Positions 1 to 5,037 of a DNA stretch of 5,037 nt are shown here, one piece after another; the first letter of the stretch is position 1; each line of letters opens with the position of its first letter. The notes below the pieces were generated by a model. That model searched no databases. It saw only the letters and a list, made by a program, of their open reading frames with translations, and had not been told where the DNA came from. The translations under genes were made by a program, and so were the position numbers. The DNA is from CAKSIW01 sp045576435. Its GTDB lineage: Bacteria > Bacillota > Clostridia > Monoglobales > Monoglobaceae. The stretch is from NCBI GenBank assembly GCA_045576435.1, contig JAZNGL010000075.1, positions 1 to 5,037 of the forward strand. The letters run 5' to 3'.

Positions 1-5
1 TGTTA

Positions 6-73
6 AAAACCTCCATGATATATTTTTTGTAATGCGGTCGCCAAACCATTTACTATTATATCATGGAGGTTTT
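6..73 (-). promoter_or_regulatory. 17-bp inverted repeat that can sequester the IS ribosome-binding site
   Basis: Bases 6-22 and 57-73 are perfect 17-base reverse complements with a 34-base spacer. On the minus strand the downstream arm holds GGAGG (14 to 10) and the upstream arm holds its complement CCTCC (69 to 65). A transcript crossing both arms would bury the ribosome site in a long stem and block translation of the gene that begins just beyond the window. The upstream arm also overlaps the -10 box of the local promoter, so a transcript started there would lack that arm and leave GGAGG free. Pairing is seen directly; the regulatory effect is inferred by analogy with IS200, IS10 and IS50. 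Confidence 0.75.
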
Positions 74-83
74 CTCATGCTAA
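55..83 (-). promoter_or_regulatory. Sigma-A-type extended -10 promoter reading out of the window
   Basis: On the minus strand a perfect TATAAT (60 to 55) is preceded by TGA, which makes the extended TGnTATAAT form. TTAGCA (83 to 78) lies 17 bp upstream and matches 4 of 6 bases of the -35 consensus. Transcription would start near position 48 and run toward position 1, so it would not include the inverted-repeat arm at 57-73. It probably drives the putative transposase gene beyond the window edge. Confidence 0.65.
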
Positions 84-98
84 AGCTTTTTATTGCTC

Positions 99-115
99 CC
101 CCAGTAGAACTGGGG
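99..115. repeat. GC-rich subterminal hairpin (7-bp stem, 3-nt loop)
   Basis: CCCCAGT (99-105) and ACTGGGG (109-115) are perfect reverse complements around a 3-base loop. No T-tract follows on the minus strand, so it is not an obvious terminator there. Near an IS200/IS605 end, such short imperfect or perfect hairpins are what the Y1 transposase binds on single-stranded DNA. That role is inferred. Confidence 0.6.
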
Positions 116-126
116 TTTATTTCCAC

Positions 127-136
127 GCCTAAAGGC
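127..136. repeat. Small GCC-TTTA/TAAA-GGC hairpin near the putative IS end
   Basis: GCCTAAAGGC is a short palindrome that can form a tiny stem only a few bases from the presumed outer boundary of the element. It is too small to act alone as a terminator. I list it because it is one of two hairpins in the 40 bases next to the boundary, as expected for a transposase-recognised end. Confidence 0.4.
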
Positions 137-143
137 ACCAAAC

Positions 144-180
144 AAAAAAGCAGGTCAAATTTTGACCTGCTTTTTTTCTT
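144..180 (-). terminator. Intrinsic terminator of serS, probably bidirectional
   Basis: A near-perfect palindrome spans 144-176, with the GC-containing core GCAGGTCA (150-157) pairing with TGACCTGC (163-170) around a short A/T loop. On the minus strand the stem is followed by TTTTTTG and starts only a few bases after the serS stop codon, so it ends the serS transcript. On the plus strand the same stem is followed by a run of seven T and then CTT, so it could also stop transcription coming from the left. Confidence 0.9.
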
Positions 181-182
181 TA

Positions 183-1466
183 TTATTCTTCCGGAACAAT
201 AACTTCTTTTCCACCCATATATGGTCTTAAAACTTCAGGAACGGTAATTGTTCCATCAGCATTTTGATAATTTTCAAGAATTGCTGCAACAGTTCTTCCA
301 ATAGCAACACCTGAACCATTCAATGTGTGAACGAGTTGCGCCTTATCCTTAACAGAATTTTTGAATTTTATATTTGCTCTTCTTGCCTGGAAATCCTCAA
401 AGTTACTACATGAAGAAATCTCAACGAATCTTCCGTAGCTGGGCATCCAAACCTCAATATCATATTTCATTGCTGCAGTGAAACCTAAATCACCAATACA
501 AATTTTAACTACTCTATACGGTAATTTCAAGAGTTTCAATACTGATTCTGCATCATTAACAAGCTTCTCAAGCTCCTCATATGAATTTTCAGGATTTGCA
601 AACTTAACAAGCTCAACCTTGTTGAATTGATGCTGACGAATGAGACCTCTTGTATCTCTACCCGCACTTCCTGCCTCTGCTCTAAAGCATGCCGTGTATG
701 CAACATATTTAATTGGCAATTTGCTTCCATCAAGAATTTCATCACGATGCATATTTGTAACAGGAACCTCAGCTGTCGGAACCATGAAATATTCAGTGTT
801 GGCAACCTTAAATGCATCTTCCTCGAATTTAGGAAGCTGACCTGTTCCCACCATGCTGTTTCTATGAACCATAAACGGAGGGAAAATTTCTTTATATCCA
901 TTTTGATTTGTGTGAGTGTCAAGATAAAAGTTAATAACTGCTCTTTCAAGCTGAGCCCCTGCACCTCTATATACCGTAAATCTTGTTCCGGTTATTTTTG
1001 CCGCAGTAGATGGGTCAAGGATATTAAGCTCTTCACCTAAATCCCAATGCGCCTTTGGCTCAAAATCAAATTTTGTTGGCTCCATAAATCTTCTGACCTC
1101 AATATTATCTTCGTCAGTATCACCATCAGGAACAGATGGATTTGCAATGTTCGGGATTGTATACATTATTTCATCAATTTTTGCATCAATTTCTCTGATA
1201 TTTTCATCAAGCTTTTTGATATCATCAGACAAAACCTTCATTTCAGCAAAAATCGGCGCTGTGTCCTTTCCTTCTTTCTTCATTGCCGGAATTTGTTTGG
1301 AAATTGTGTTTTGTTTGTTTTTCATTTGCTCAACTTCAAAAACAATTTCTCTTCTTTTTTTATCAAGGTCAAGAAGTGCATCAACATCAACGCGGGTTTC
1401 CTTTCTTCTTTTTAATGCCTCGATTAATTTTTCAGGTTCATTTCTCAAAATCTTAATATCTATCAT
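183..1466 (-). CDS. serS: Seryl-tRNA synthetase (SerRS), class II
   Basis: Cytoplasmic enzyme that activates serine with ATP and loads it onto tRNA-Ser; it also supplies Ser-tRNA for selenocysteine synthesis where that pathway exists. The 427-residue protein is the usual bacterial length. Residues about 1-105 form the N-terminal helical domain, whose charged heptad-rich helices (about 27-100) make the long antiparallel arm that grips the tRNA extra arm. The catalytic domain follows: the serine-binding TAE loop at 231-233, motif 2 around 257-286 (FRAEAGSAGRDTRG, with R262 and E264 contacting ATP), and motif 3 beginning at the GSG of 384-386 with R391 and the segment that ends PYMGG. All key residues are present. 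The ATG at 1466 has a GGAG site 7 nt upstream (1474-1477). It starts 31 nt after the small upstream gene, too close for a separate T-box leader, so it is probably transcribed with that gene. A strong terminator follows the stop. Confidence 0.97.
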   Translation of the reverse strand: MIDIKILRNEPEKLIEALKRRKETRVDVDALLDLDKKRREIVFEVEQMKNKQNTISKQIPAMKKEGKDTAPIFAEMKVLSDDIKKLDENIREIDAKIDEIMYTIPNIANPSVPDGDTDEDNIEVRRFMEPTKFDFEPKAHWDLGEELNILDPSTAAKITGTRFTVYRGAGAQLERAVINFYLDTHTNQNGYKEIFPPFMVHRNSMVGTGQLPKFEEDAFKVANTEYFMVPTAEVPVTNMHRDEILDGSKLPIKYVAYTACFRAEAGSAGRDTRGLIRQHQFNKVELVKFANPENSYEELEKLVNDAESVLKLLKLPYRVVKICIGDLGFTAAMKYDIEVWMPSYGRFVEISSCSNFEDFQARRANIKFKNSVKDKAQLVHTLNGSGVAIGRTVAAILENYQNADGTITVPEVLRPYMGGKEVIVPEE

Positions 1467-1497
1467 ATCTATTCTCCATTCTGCCTATACGGCTATT

Positions 1498-1896
1498 TTA
1501 TTTTTCTAATACATCTTTAAGAAGTTCATAATACGCAAGTGTTGAATCATCAAAACCCGCTGTTTCTAACCTCGAAAAAAGTTCTTTTGCCTCATCAAGT
1601 TTTTTTCTTTCAATTAGTTTGTAAATCTCTGTCAAATCATTCATGCTTTGAATATGTTGTTCAAAATCAGATTGAGTTGTAATCGTTTGTTCTTTTCTTC
1701 TTTTTAGCTCTTCGTTTTCTTTTTCAAGCTCAACTATACGATCTTTTAGCTTTTCACTTTCTGTTTTTTCTATCGCCAGTAACTCCTCATATTTTTTTTG
1801 ATTATTGTCTATTTTTGTTTCCGATAAAAAGACAGTCAAAACTATCGCAAAAACAAAAATAATCATAACTATAGCATAAGAATATATTTTTTTCAT
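1498..1896 (-). CDS. Unrecognised single-pass membrane protein with coiled coil, between parB and serS
   Basis: I do not recognise this 132-residue protein. Residues 1-6 are short and basic; about 7-24 form one hydrophobic segment (IVMIIFVFAIVLTVFL), best read as an uncleaved signal anchor that puts the rest outside the membrane. Residues about 34-70 are highly charged with heptad spacing (EELLAIEKTESEKLKDRI and onward), a likely coiled coil. Residues about 86-131 look like a helical hairpin resembling a single TPR-like unit (IYKLIERKKLDEAKELFSRL). The layout recalls small division proteins such as FtsL, FtsB or DivIC, but no specific family signature is visible. I chose the ATG at 1896 because AGGAG (1907-1911) lies 10 nt upstream; the longer reading begins with a GTG at 1914 that overlaps this ribosome site. 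It lies 31 nt before serS and 137 nt after parB, all on one strand. Reality as a gene is well supported by composition and spacing; function is unknown. Confidence 0.78.
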   Translation of the reverse strand: MKKIYSYAIVMIIFVFAIVLTVFLSETKIDNNQKKYEELLAIEKTESEKLKDRIVELEKENEELKRRKEQTITTQSDFEQHIQSMNDLTEIYKLIERKKLDEAKELFSRLETAGFDDSTLAYYELLKDVLEK

Positions 1897-1914
1897 ATTT
1901 TTCTTTCTCCTCAC

Positions 1915-2035
1915 TTCGTCTTGTTCTGTTTGCCAAAAAATCGTTCTTTTTTGCCTCGTCGCCTCTTTTTAATATACTTTCATTGCTTCGTGTCTGTTTC
2001 GGCTTTTAAGACCCTGTTTTAAGCGTCGATTTTTT
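1915..2035. repeat. Spacer bounded by 9-bp inverted repeats, with internal repeated motifs
   Basis: AAAAAATCG (1935-1943) and CGATTTTTT (2027-2035) are perfect 9-base reverse complements that bracket about 100 bp between parB and the small membrane-protein gene; the right copy runs into the parB stop codon. Inside and beside it, the minus strand carries three related words, CACGAAGCAATGA (1992 to 1980), GACGAGGCAAAAA (1960 to 1948) and GACGAAGTGAGGA (1920 to 1908), plus a direct repeat of GAGGC within 1953-1965. A second, local hairpin pairs 1934-1940 with 1947-1953. No convincing ORF, promoter or terminator is visible. It may be a small interspersed repeat or simply low-complexity spacer. 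Confidence 0.4.
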
Positions 2036-2942
2036 ACAAATTTTGTAAATTTATCTTTTCGAGGATGCCTTTTAGCTCTTCGTTATTATGATATGTGATT
2101 TCAATGCTCCCTTTATTTTTTCCATTCTTTATCCGCACTTTTGCTCCCAACTTAAAGGAAAGCTTGTCCTCTAAATCCTTGAAATATATTTCAATATTTT
2201 TATCGATTTCTTTTTCTTTTTTTGCCGGCCCACCTTTTAAGAACACGCCAACAAGTTTTTCTGTTTCTCTCACAGTCAATTCATCTTTTACTATTTTTTC
2301 AGCTAAAAAGAGTTGTTGTTTTGCATCGCTAATCGCCAATAACGCTCTTGCGTGTCCCTGTGATATTTTATTTTCTATCACCATTGCTTTGACTTTTTCG
2401 CATAAGTTATTTAGTCTGAGAGAGTTTGCAATAGCACTACGGCTTTTGCCAATTCTTTCAGCAACATCTTCTTGCTTAAGACCAAACGCCTCCATTAACC
2501 GCTTATAACCTTCGGCCTCTTCAATAGGATTCAGGTCCTCACGTTGAAGATTTTCTATGAGCGCAACTTCCATTGTTGCTTTTTCCGAATATTCCTTTTC
2601 AATACACGGCACTTCCTTAAGCCCAGCAAGCTTTGCCGCTCTCCAGCGTCTTTCACCTGCAACAATTTCATACATTCCGTTTTCGCGTTTTTTCACCACT
2701 ATCGGTTGTATTATCCCGTGCTCTGCTATAGAATGTGCTAACGCATCCAGTTTTTCTTTATCAAAAGTTCTTCTTGGTTGTTCTGGATTTGGCTCTATGT
2801 CTCTAATTTTTATTGTTTTCACGCCATTTTCAACTTTAGCCGCAGATAAATCAGTATTTAAAAAATCTTCCTCAACAGCTTCATTCTCAAAAAAAGCTCC
2901 TAATCCTTTGCCAAGACCTTTTTTTGCCTTTTTTTCCGTCAT
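2034..2942 (-). CDS. parB: Chromosome-partitioning protein ParB/Spo0J, CTP-dependent parS-binding clamp
   Basis: Binds parS, then uses CTP to close as a sliding clamp that spreads along origin-proximal DNA; it stimulates ParA ATPase and helps recruit SMC/condensin. Counting from the chosen start, residues 1-18 are the basic ParA-activating tail with the typical KKGLGKGLGAFF. Residues about 43-145 are the CTP-binding ParB/Srx domain, with PNPEQPR (51-57), GERRWRAA (96-103) and ENLQREDLNPIEEA (130-143). Residues about 155-178 are the helix-turn-helix (QEDVAERIGKSRSAIANSLRL) that reads parS, and the last 40 or so residues form the dimerisation domain. At 302 residues it is slightly longer than B. 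subtilis Spo0J. I chose the ATG at 2942 because GGAGGG sits 7 nt upstream and this ATG overlaps the parA stop as ATGA, the sign of translational coupling. An in-frame ATG at 2957 would add five residues but overlaps that ribosome site. A matching parS lies upstream of parA. Confidence 0.97.
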   Translation of the reverse strand: MTEKKAKKGLGKGLGAFFENEAVEEDFLNTDLSAAKVENGVKTIKIRDIEPNPEQPRRTFDKEKLDALAHSIAEHGIIQPIVVKKRENGMYEIVAGERRWRAAKLAGLKEVPCIEKEYSEKATMEVALIENLQREDLNPIEEAEGYKRLMEAFGLKQEDVAERIGKSRSAIANSLRLNNLCEKVKAMVIENKISQGHARALLAISDAKQQLFLAEKIVKDELTVRETEKLVGVFLKGGPAKKEKEIDKNIEIYFKDLEDKLSFKLGAKVRIKNGKNKGSIEITYHNNEELKGILEKINLQNL

Positions 2943-3721
2943 GCATTTTCCCTCCATTCTAAATTCCTCTCTATAACTTCATCGGCTAAATCCATATAGC
3001 ATTCCGCTCCGCGAGAATTTTTGTCATATTCAATAATCGGCTGTCCAAAGCTCGGTGCCTCCGAAAGCCTGACGTTTCGAGGAATTATTGTTCTATAAAC
3101 CTTGTTTCCAAAAAACCTTTTAACCTCGTCAACAACCTGTATTGAAAGATTTGTTCTTGCATCAAACATAGTTGGCAAAACGCCTTCCATCATAAGCTTC
3201 GGATTCAAGCGTTTTTTAACCATTTTTATTGTATTTGTAAGCTGGCTCAATCCCTCCAGAGCGTAATATTCGCATTGGATGGGAACCAGAACCGAATCGG
3301 TTGCCGTAAACGAATTAAGTGTAATTAATCCAAGTGACGGCGGACAATCTATTATAATAAAGTCAAACAATTGCTTTATTTCACTAATCGCCTTTTTAAG
3401 AACAAACTCTCTGTTCTCTTTCATAACAAGTTCAAGCTCAGCTCCGGCAAGATTTATGTTTGACGGGCAAATCCAAAGGTTATCAAACTCTGTCTTCGTA
3501 ATCACTTCTCTCATTGGAACATCATTAATAACGCAATCATAAACAGACTGTTCAATTTTTCTTGGGTCAACCCCCAAACCACTACTTGTGTTTCCTTGGG
3601 GGTCAATATCAATTATTAAAACCTTTTTGCCCTTTTTCCCAAGACACGCACTTAAATTTACCGCCGTTGTCGTTTTGCCGACTCCGCCCTTTTGATTTGC
3701 GATAGCAATAACCTTTCCCAT
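2939..3721 (-). CDS. parA: Chromosome-partitioning ATPase ParA/Soj
   Basis: ParA/MinD-type ATPase that dimerises on ATP, binds DNA non-specifically over the nucleoid and is released by ParB; in Bacillus the homologue Soj also regulates DnaA. The 260 residues match Soj in length. The deviant Walker A box KGGVGKTT is at residues 11-18, with signature lysine K11 and P-loop lysine K16. The A' motif DIDPQGN is at 38-44, and the Walker B segment FIIIDCPP ends with D125-P128. The N-terminus begins directly with MGKVIAIANQKGG and no leading helix-turn-helix, which separates chromosomal ParA from large plasmid ParA proteins that repress their own operon. I chose the ATG at 3721, with GGAG 8 nt upstream (3730-3733); the longer reading begins at a GTG (3730) overlapping that site. 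A strong promoter and a parS site lie just upstream, and parB overlaps its 3' end by four bases. Confidence 0.97.
   Translation of the reverse strand: MGKVIAIANQKGGVGKTTTAVNLSACLGKKGKKVLIIDIDPQGNTSSGLGVDPRKIEQSVYDCVINDVPMREVITKTEFDNLWICPSNINLAGAELELVMKENREFVLKKAISEIKQLFDFIIIDCPPSLGLITLNSFTATDSVLVPIQCEYYALEGLSQLTNTIKMVKKRLNPKLMMEGVLPTMFDARTNLSIQVVDEVKRFFGNKVYRTIIPRNVRLSEAPSFGQPIIEYDKNSRGAECYMDLADEVIERNLEWRENA
2940..2954 (-). promoter_or_regulatory. Ribosome site and start codon that fix the parB start, inside the parA 3' end
   Basis: On the minus strand GGAGGG lies 7 nt before ATG (2942-2940), and that ATG overlaps the parA TGA (2941-2939). The ribosome site is inside parA coding sequence, so ribosomes ending parA can restart on parB and keep the two proteins in a fixed ratio. 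The upstream ATG at 2957 overlaps the ribosome site itself and is therefore a poor start. Confidence 0.8.
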
Positions 3722-3757
3722 AAATATCACTCCAAAACGTCGTTCTTTATAGCTATA

Positions 3758-3785
3758 ATTATACCACTTTTTTCAAAAAACACAA
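3758..3785 (-). promoter_or_regulatory. Sigma-A-type promoter of the parA-parB operon
   Basis: On the minus strand TATAAT (3763 to 3758) is a perfect -10 box preceded by TGG, giving the extended TGnTATAAT form. TTGTGT (3785 to 3780) lies 16 bp upstream as a weak -35. Transcription would start near 3751, giving a leader of about 30 nt to the parA ATG. The parS palindrome begins only about 20 bp upstream of the -35, so ParB spreading from parS would cover this promoter. That suggests autoregulation, which is inferred. Confidence 0.7.
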
Positions 3786-3804
3786 TACATATTTGCTATT
3801 TTTT

Positions 3805-3830
3805 TAAAATGTTTCACGTGAAACATTTTA
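3805..3830. promoter_or_regulatory. parS centromere site, 26-bp perfect palindrome
   Basis: The core TGTTTCACGTGAAACA (3810-3825) is a perfect match to the parS consensus TGTTNCACGTGAAACA known from B. subtilis and most bacterial chromosomes. Here the symmetry continues through flanking TAAAA and TTTTA to a total of 26 bp. It lies between the exporter gene and parA, upstream of the parA promoter, and bases 3828-3830 are also the exporter's stop codon. It is the loading site for the ParB encoded about 900 bp away. Only one copy is in the window; bacterial chromosomes usually have several near oriC. Confidence 0.95.
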
Positions 3831-5037
3831 TTCTTTAATCAAATTTTTTATCCACGTCTTTTTCAAAAACTGCGGGATGCAAAGAGCCAATTTAACAACT
3901 TCTTCCGTCATCATAATTAAATATACATAAAAAATTGGAAGTTTTAGATAAAGCCCCGAAAACGCAACCAACGGCACCCCTATGAGCCAAAGTGAATAGA
4001 CATCTATTATTGCGCCCGCCTTTGTGTCGCCACCATTTCTAAAAATTCCAACTATAAATAAAAACGTAAGAGATTTTATGTTCATCAGAATTGATGTAAA
4101 TATCAAAATTTTCATTGTTTCATTATAAACATCCGGTGTGACATTATATGGTAAAAGAGCGAGCGGTCTCAAAAACAAAAACGCACCTGAAACCAAAAGA
4201 GAAAAACCGGTGTTTAGCAAGCACAAGTTTTTGGAAACAGTATATGCCTCCTCATTTCTTCCGCCACCAACAAGCTTTCCAACCATTATTCCCGCAGCAT
4301 TTCCGCCTCCATGGAAAAATACCAACAATAGGCGTTCTATGTTTTGCACAATCGTGATAACCACAACCGCCTCTGTGCTATGTTGTGCAAAAACCCACGA
4401 ATAAACAGTTGTTCCGAGGGCCCACGCTCCTTCATTCAGCATAACAGGCAACGCTGCCTTAAAATACCTGACCACCATGCTAAGCGGTATTTTGAAAAGC
4501 TGTACAAAAGATGCCGCCTGAACAAATTTTTTGCTATAAACCCAGATTAATATTATTGAAAGTTCTGTTGCCCTTGCTATAATCGTTGCAATCGCAGCAC
4601 CTTCAATGCCGAGTGCAGAAAAGCCAAGCTTTCCATAAATAAGAACCCAGTTTGCAAATATATTAACAAACAAACCAACAAATCTGGATATAAACGGAAT
4701 GTGCGCCTTTTCCGTGCAACAAAGGCTCATATCATAAGCCGCCGTAAGCGCCGCAAACAAATAAGAAAAGCACGCTATTTTTAAATATCTCCCACCAAGT
4801 TCCATTACCGCTGCATCTTTTCTGAACAACCATATGATTTTTTCAGGAAAAAGAAACGCCGGCACTGCAAAAATCAAAACAATTGCACAACTCAATAATA
4901 AATTGAGTCCTAAAATCTTTTGAATCTTATCATTTTCTTTTGCACCCAAATATTGAGCCGTAAAAACACCTGCACCGCCACATGTCCCAAAAATAACAAC
5001 TGTGAATAAAAAATACCATTGATTAGCAATTCCAACA
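3828..5037 (-). CDS. MATE-family multidrug/toxin exporter, N-terminus cut by the window edge
   Basis: Integral membrane antiporter of the MATE family (NorM/DinF-like), which exports cationic drugs or metabolites against a Na+ or H+ gradient; the substrate cannot be told from sequence. The reading frame stays open to the window end, giving 402 C-terminal residues of a family usually near 450, so some tens of residues are missing. The visible start, VGIANQWYFLFTVVIFGTCGGAGVF then TAQYLGAKENDK, matches TM2 of MATE proteins and the loop after it. Later come an LGIEGAAIATIIAR segment near TM6 and the second-half start ALPVMLNEGAWALGTTVY, where the internal repeat of the fold begins, then FHGGGNAAGIMVGKLVGGG, the repeat of the TM2/loop motif. 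About ten hydrophobic segments can be seen. It ends WIKNLIKE with its TAA in the parS palindrome and has no visible terminator before the parA promoter, so some read-through into parA is possible. Confidence 0.94.
   Translation of the reverse strand, partial: VGIANQWYFLFTVVIFGTCGGAGVFTAQYLGAKENDKIQKILGLNLLLSCAIVLIFAVPAFLFPEKIIWLFRKDAAVMELGGRYLKIACFSYLFAALTAAYDMSLCCTEKAHIPFISRFVGLFVNIFANWVLIYGKLGFSALGIEGAAIATIIARATELSIILIWVYSKKFVQAASFVQLFKIPLSMVVRYFKAALPVMLNEGAWALGTTVYSWVFAQHSTEAVVVITIVQNIERLLLVFFHGGGNAAGIMVGKLVGGGRNEEAYTVSKNLCLLNTGFSLLVSGAFLFLRPLALLPYNVTPDVYNETMKILIFTSILMNIKSLTFLFIVGIFRNGGDTKAGAIIDVYSLWLIGVPLVAFSGLYLKLPIFYVYLIMMTEEVVKLALCIPQFLKKTWIKNLIKE

Larger units (their letters stand above)
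1..143 (-). mobile_element. Left end and 5' leader of a probable IS200/IS605-family insertion sequence (partial)
   Basis: No complete gene lies here, but the stretch is dense with the structures expected upstream of a single-strand transposase (TnpA, Y1 HUH type). Read on the minus strand, away from serS, it has a small GCC/GGC hairpin (127-136), a GC-rich hairpin with a 3-nt loop (99-115), an extended -10 promoter (55-83), a 17-bp inverted repeat (6-22 with 57-73), and a GGAGG ribosome site (10-14). That site leaves 9 nt to the window edge, where a start codon would be expected just outside. IS200-type elements are known for subterminal hairpins instead of terminal inverted repeats, and for a leader stem that hides the tnpA ribosome site. 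The outer boundary is not defined; I place it next to the T-tract of the serS terminator, at about 140-143. The family call is inferred from architecture and resemblance, because no transposase residues are visible. Confidence 0.6.

Noticed and set aside
1467..1497. T-box or other leader riboswitch before serS
   Set aside because: Only 31 nt separate serS from the preceding gene. That is far too short for a T-box, and no conserved T-box or specifier structure is visible.
627..1509. Plus-strand and alternate-frame ORFs across serS, parB, parA and the exporter
   Set aside because: They lie antisense to or out of frame with well-identified genes, show no protein-family features, and lack convincing ribosome sites.
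1897..1914. GTG start that adds six residues to the small membrane protein
   Set aside because: The GTG overlaps the AGGAG ribosome site that serves the ATG at 1896, and it has no good ribosome site of its own.
1934..1953. A/T hairpin as a terminator after parB
   Set aside because: The stem is six A-T pairs closed by one G-C pair and no T-tract follows the stem, so stability is too low for an intrinsic terminator.
3805..3830. Palindrome as the intrinsic terminator of the exporter gene
   Set aside because: On the minus strand the stem is followed by A-rich sequence with no T-tract, and the core matches the parS consensus exactly.
4947..4949. TTG at 4949 as the real start of the exporter
   Set aside because: The frame continues upstream to the window edge with residues typical of the second membrane helix of MATE proteins, so the TTG is an internal leucine codon.
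1..5037. CRISPR array, tRNA, rRNA or phage genes
   Set aside because: No regularly spaced direct repeats, cloverleaf-type sequence, rRNA-like segment or phage protein was seen on either strand.

Overview
The window looks like the chromosome of a low-GC, anaerobe-type Firmicute of the class Clostridia. Evidence is the A/T-rich coding and spacer sequence, strong GGAG-type ribosome sites, a Soj/Spo0J-type parA-parB pair most like those of Bacillus and Clostridium, and a canonical firmicute parS site. A parAB locus with its own parS normally lies in the replication-origin half of the chromosome, so this is probably oriC-proximal DNA. No species can be named from the sequence alone.

Every gene is on the minus strand, so the order of transcription runs from high to low coordinates. 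At the right edge is a MATE-family membrane exporter whose N-terminus is cut by the window end. Its stop codon lies in the arm of a 26-bp perfect palindrome with the parS core TGTTTCACGTGAAACA. Then come a sigma-A-type promoter, parA (ATPase) and parB (CTP-dependent parS-binding clamp), the last two overlapping by an ATGA. Next are a 119-bp spacer with repeat-like structure, a small unrecognised single-pass membrane/coiled-coil protein, and serS (seryl-tRNA synthetase), which ends at a strong intrinsic terminator. No promoter or terminator stands out between parA and serS, so parA-parB-orf-serS may be one operon, with the 119-bp spacer as the weakest link.

Downstream of the serS terminator, the first ~140 bp hold no complete gene. 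They look like the left end and 5' leader of an IS200/IS605-family transposon reading out of the window. They contain two small subterminal hairpins, an extended -10 promoter, a GGAGG ribosome site about 9 nt from the window edge, and a 17-bp inverted repeat that can hide that ribosome site. The promoter sits inside the distal arm of that repeat, so only read-through RNA, for example from serS, should fold the inhibitory stem. The transposase gene itself is outside the window.

Functionally, ParB loads at parS and spreads, and ParA on the nucleoid moves or organises the origin. SerS charges tRNA-Ser. The small membrane protein between them has no assigned role. No wholly new system is evident. 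The most distinctive items are the parS/stop-codon overlap, the promoter-in-stem arrangement of the IS leader, and the unknown membrane protein in the par operon.
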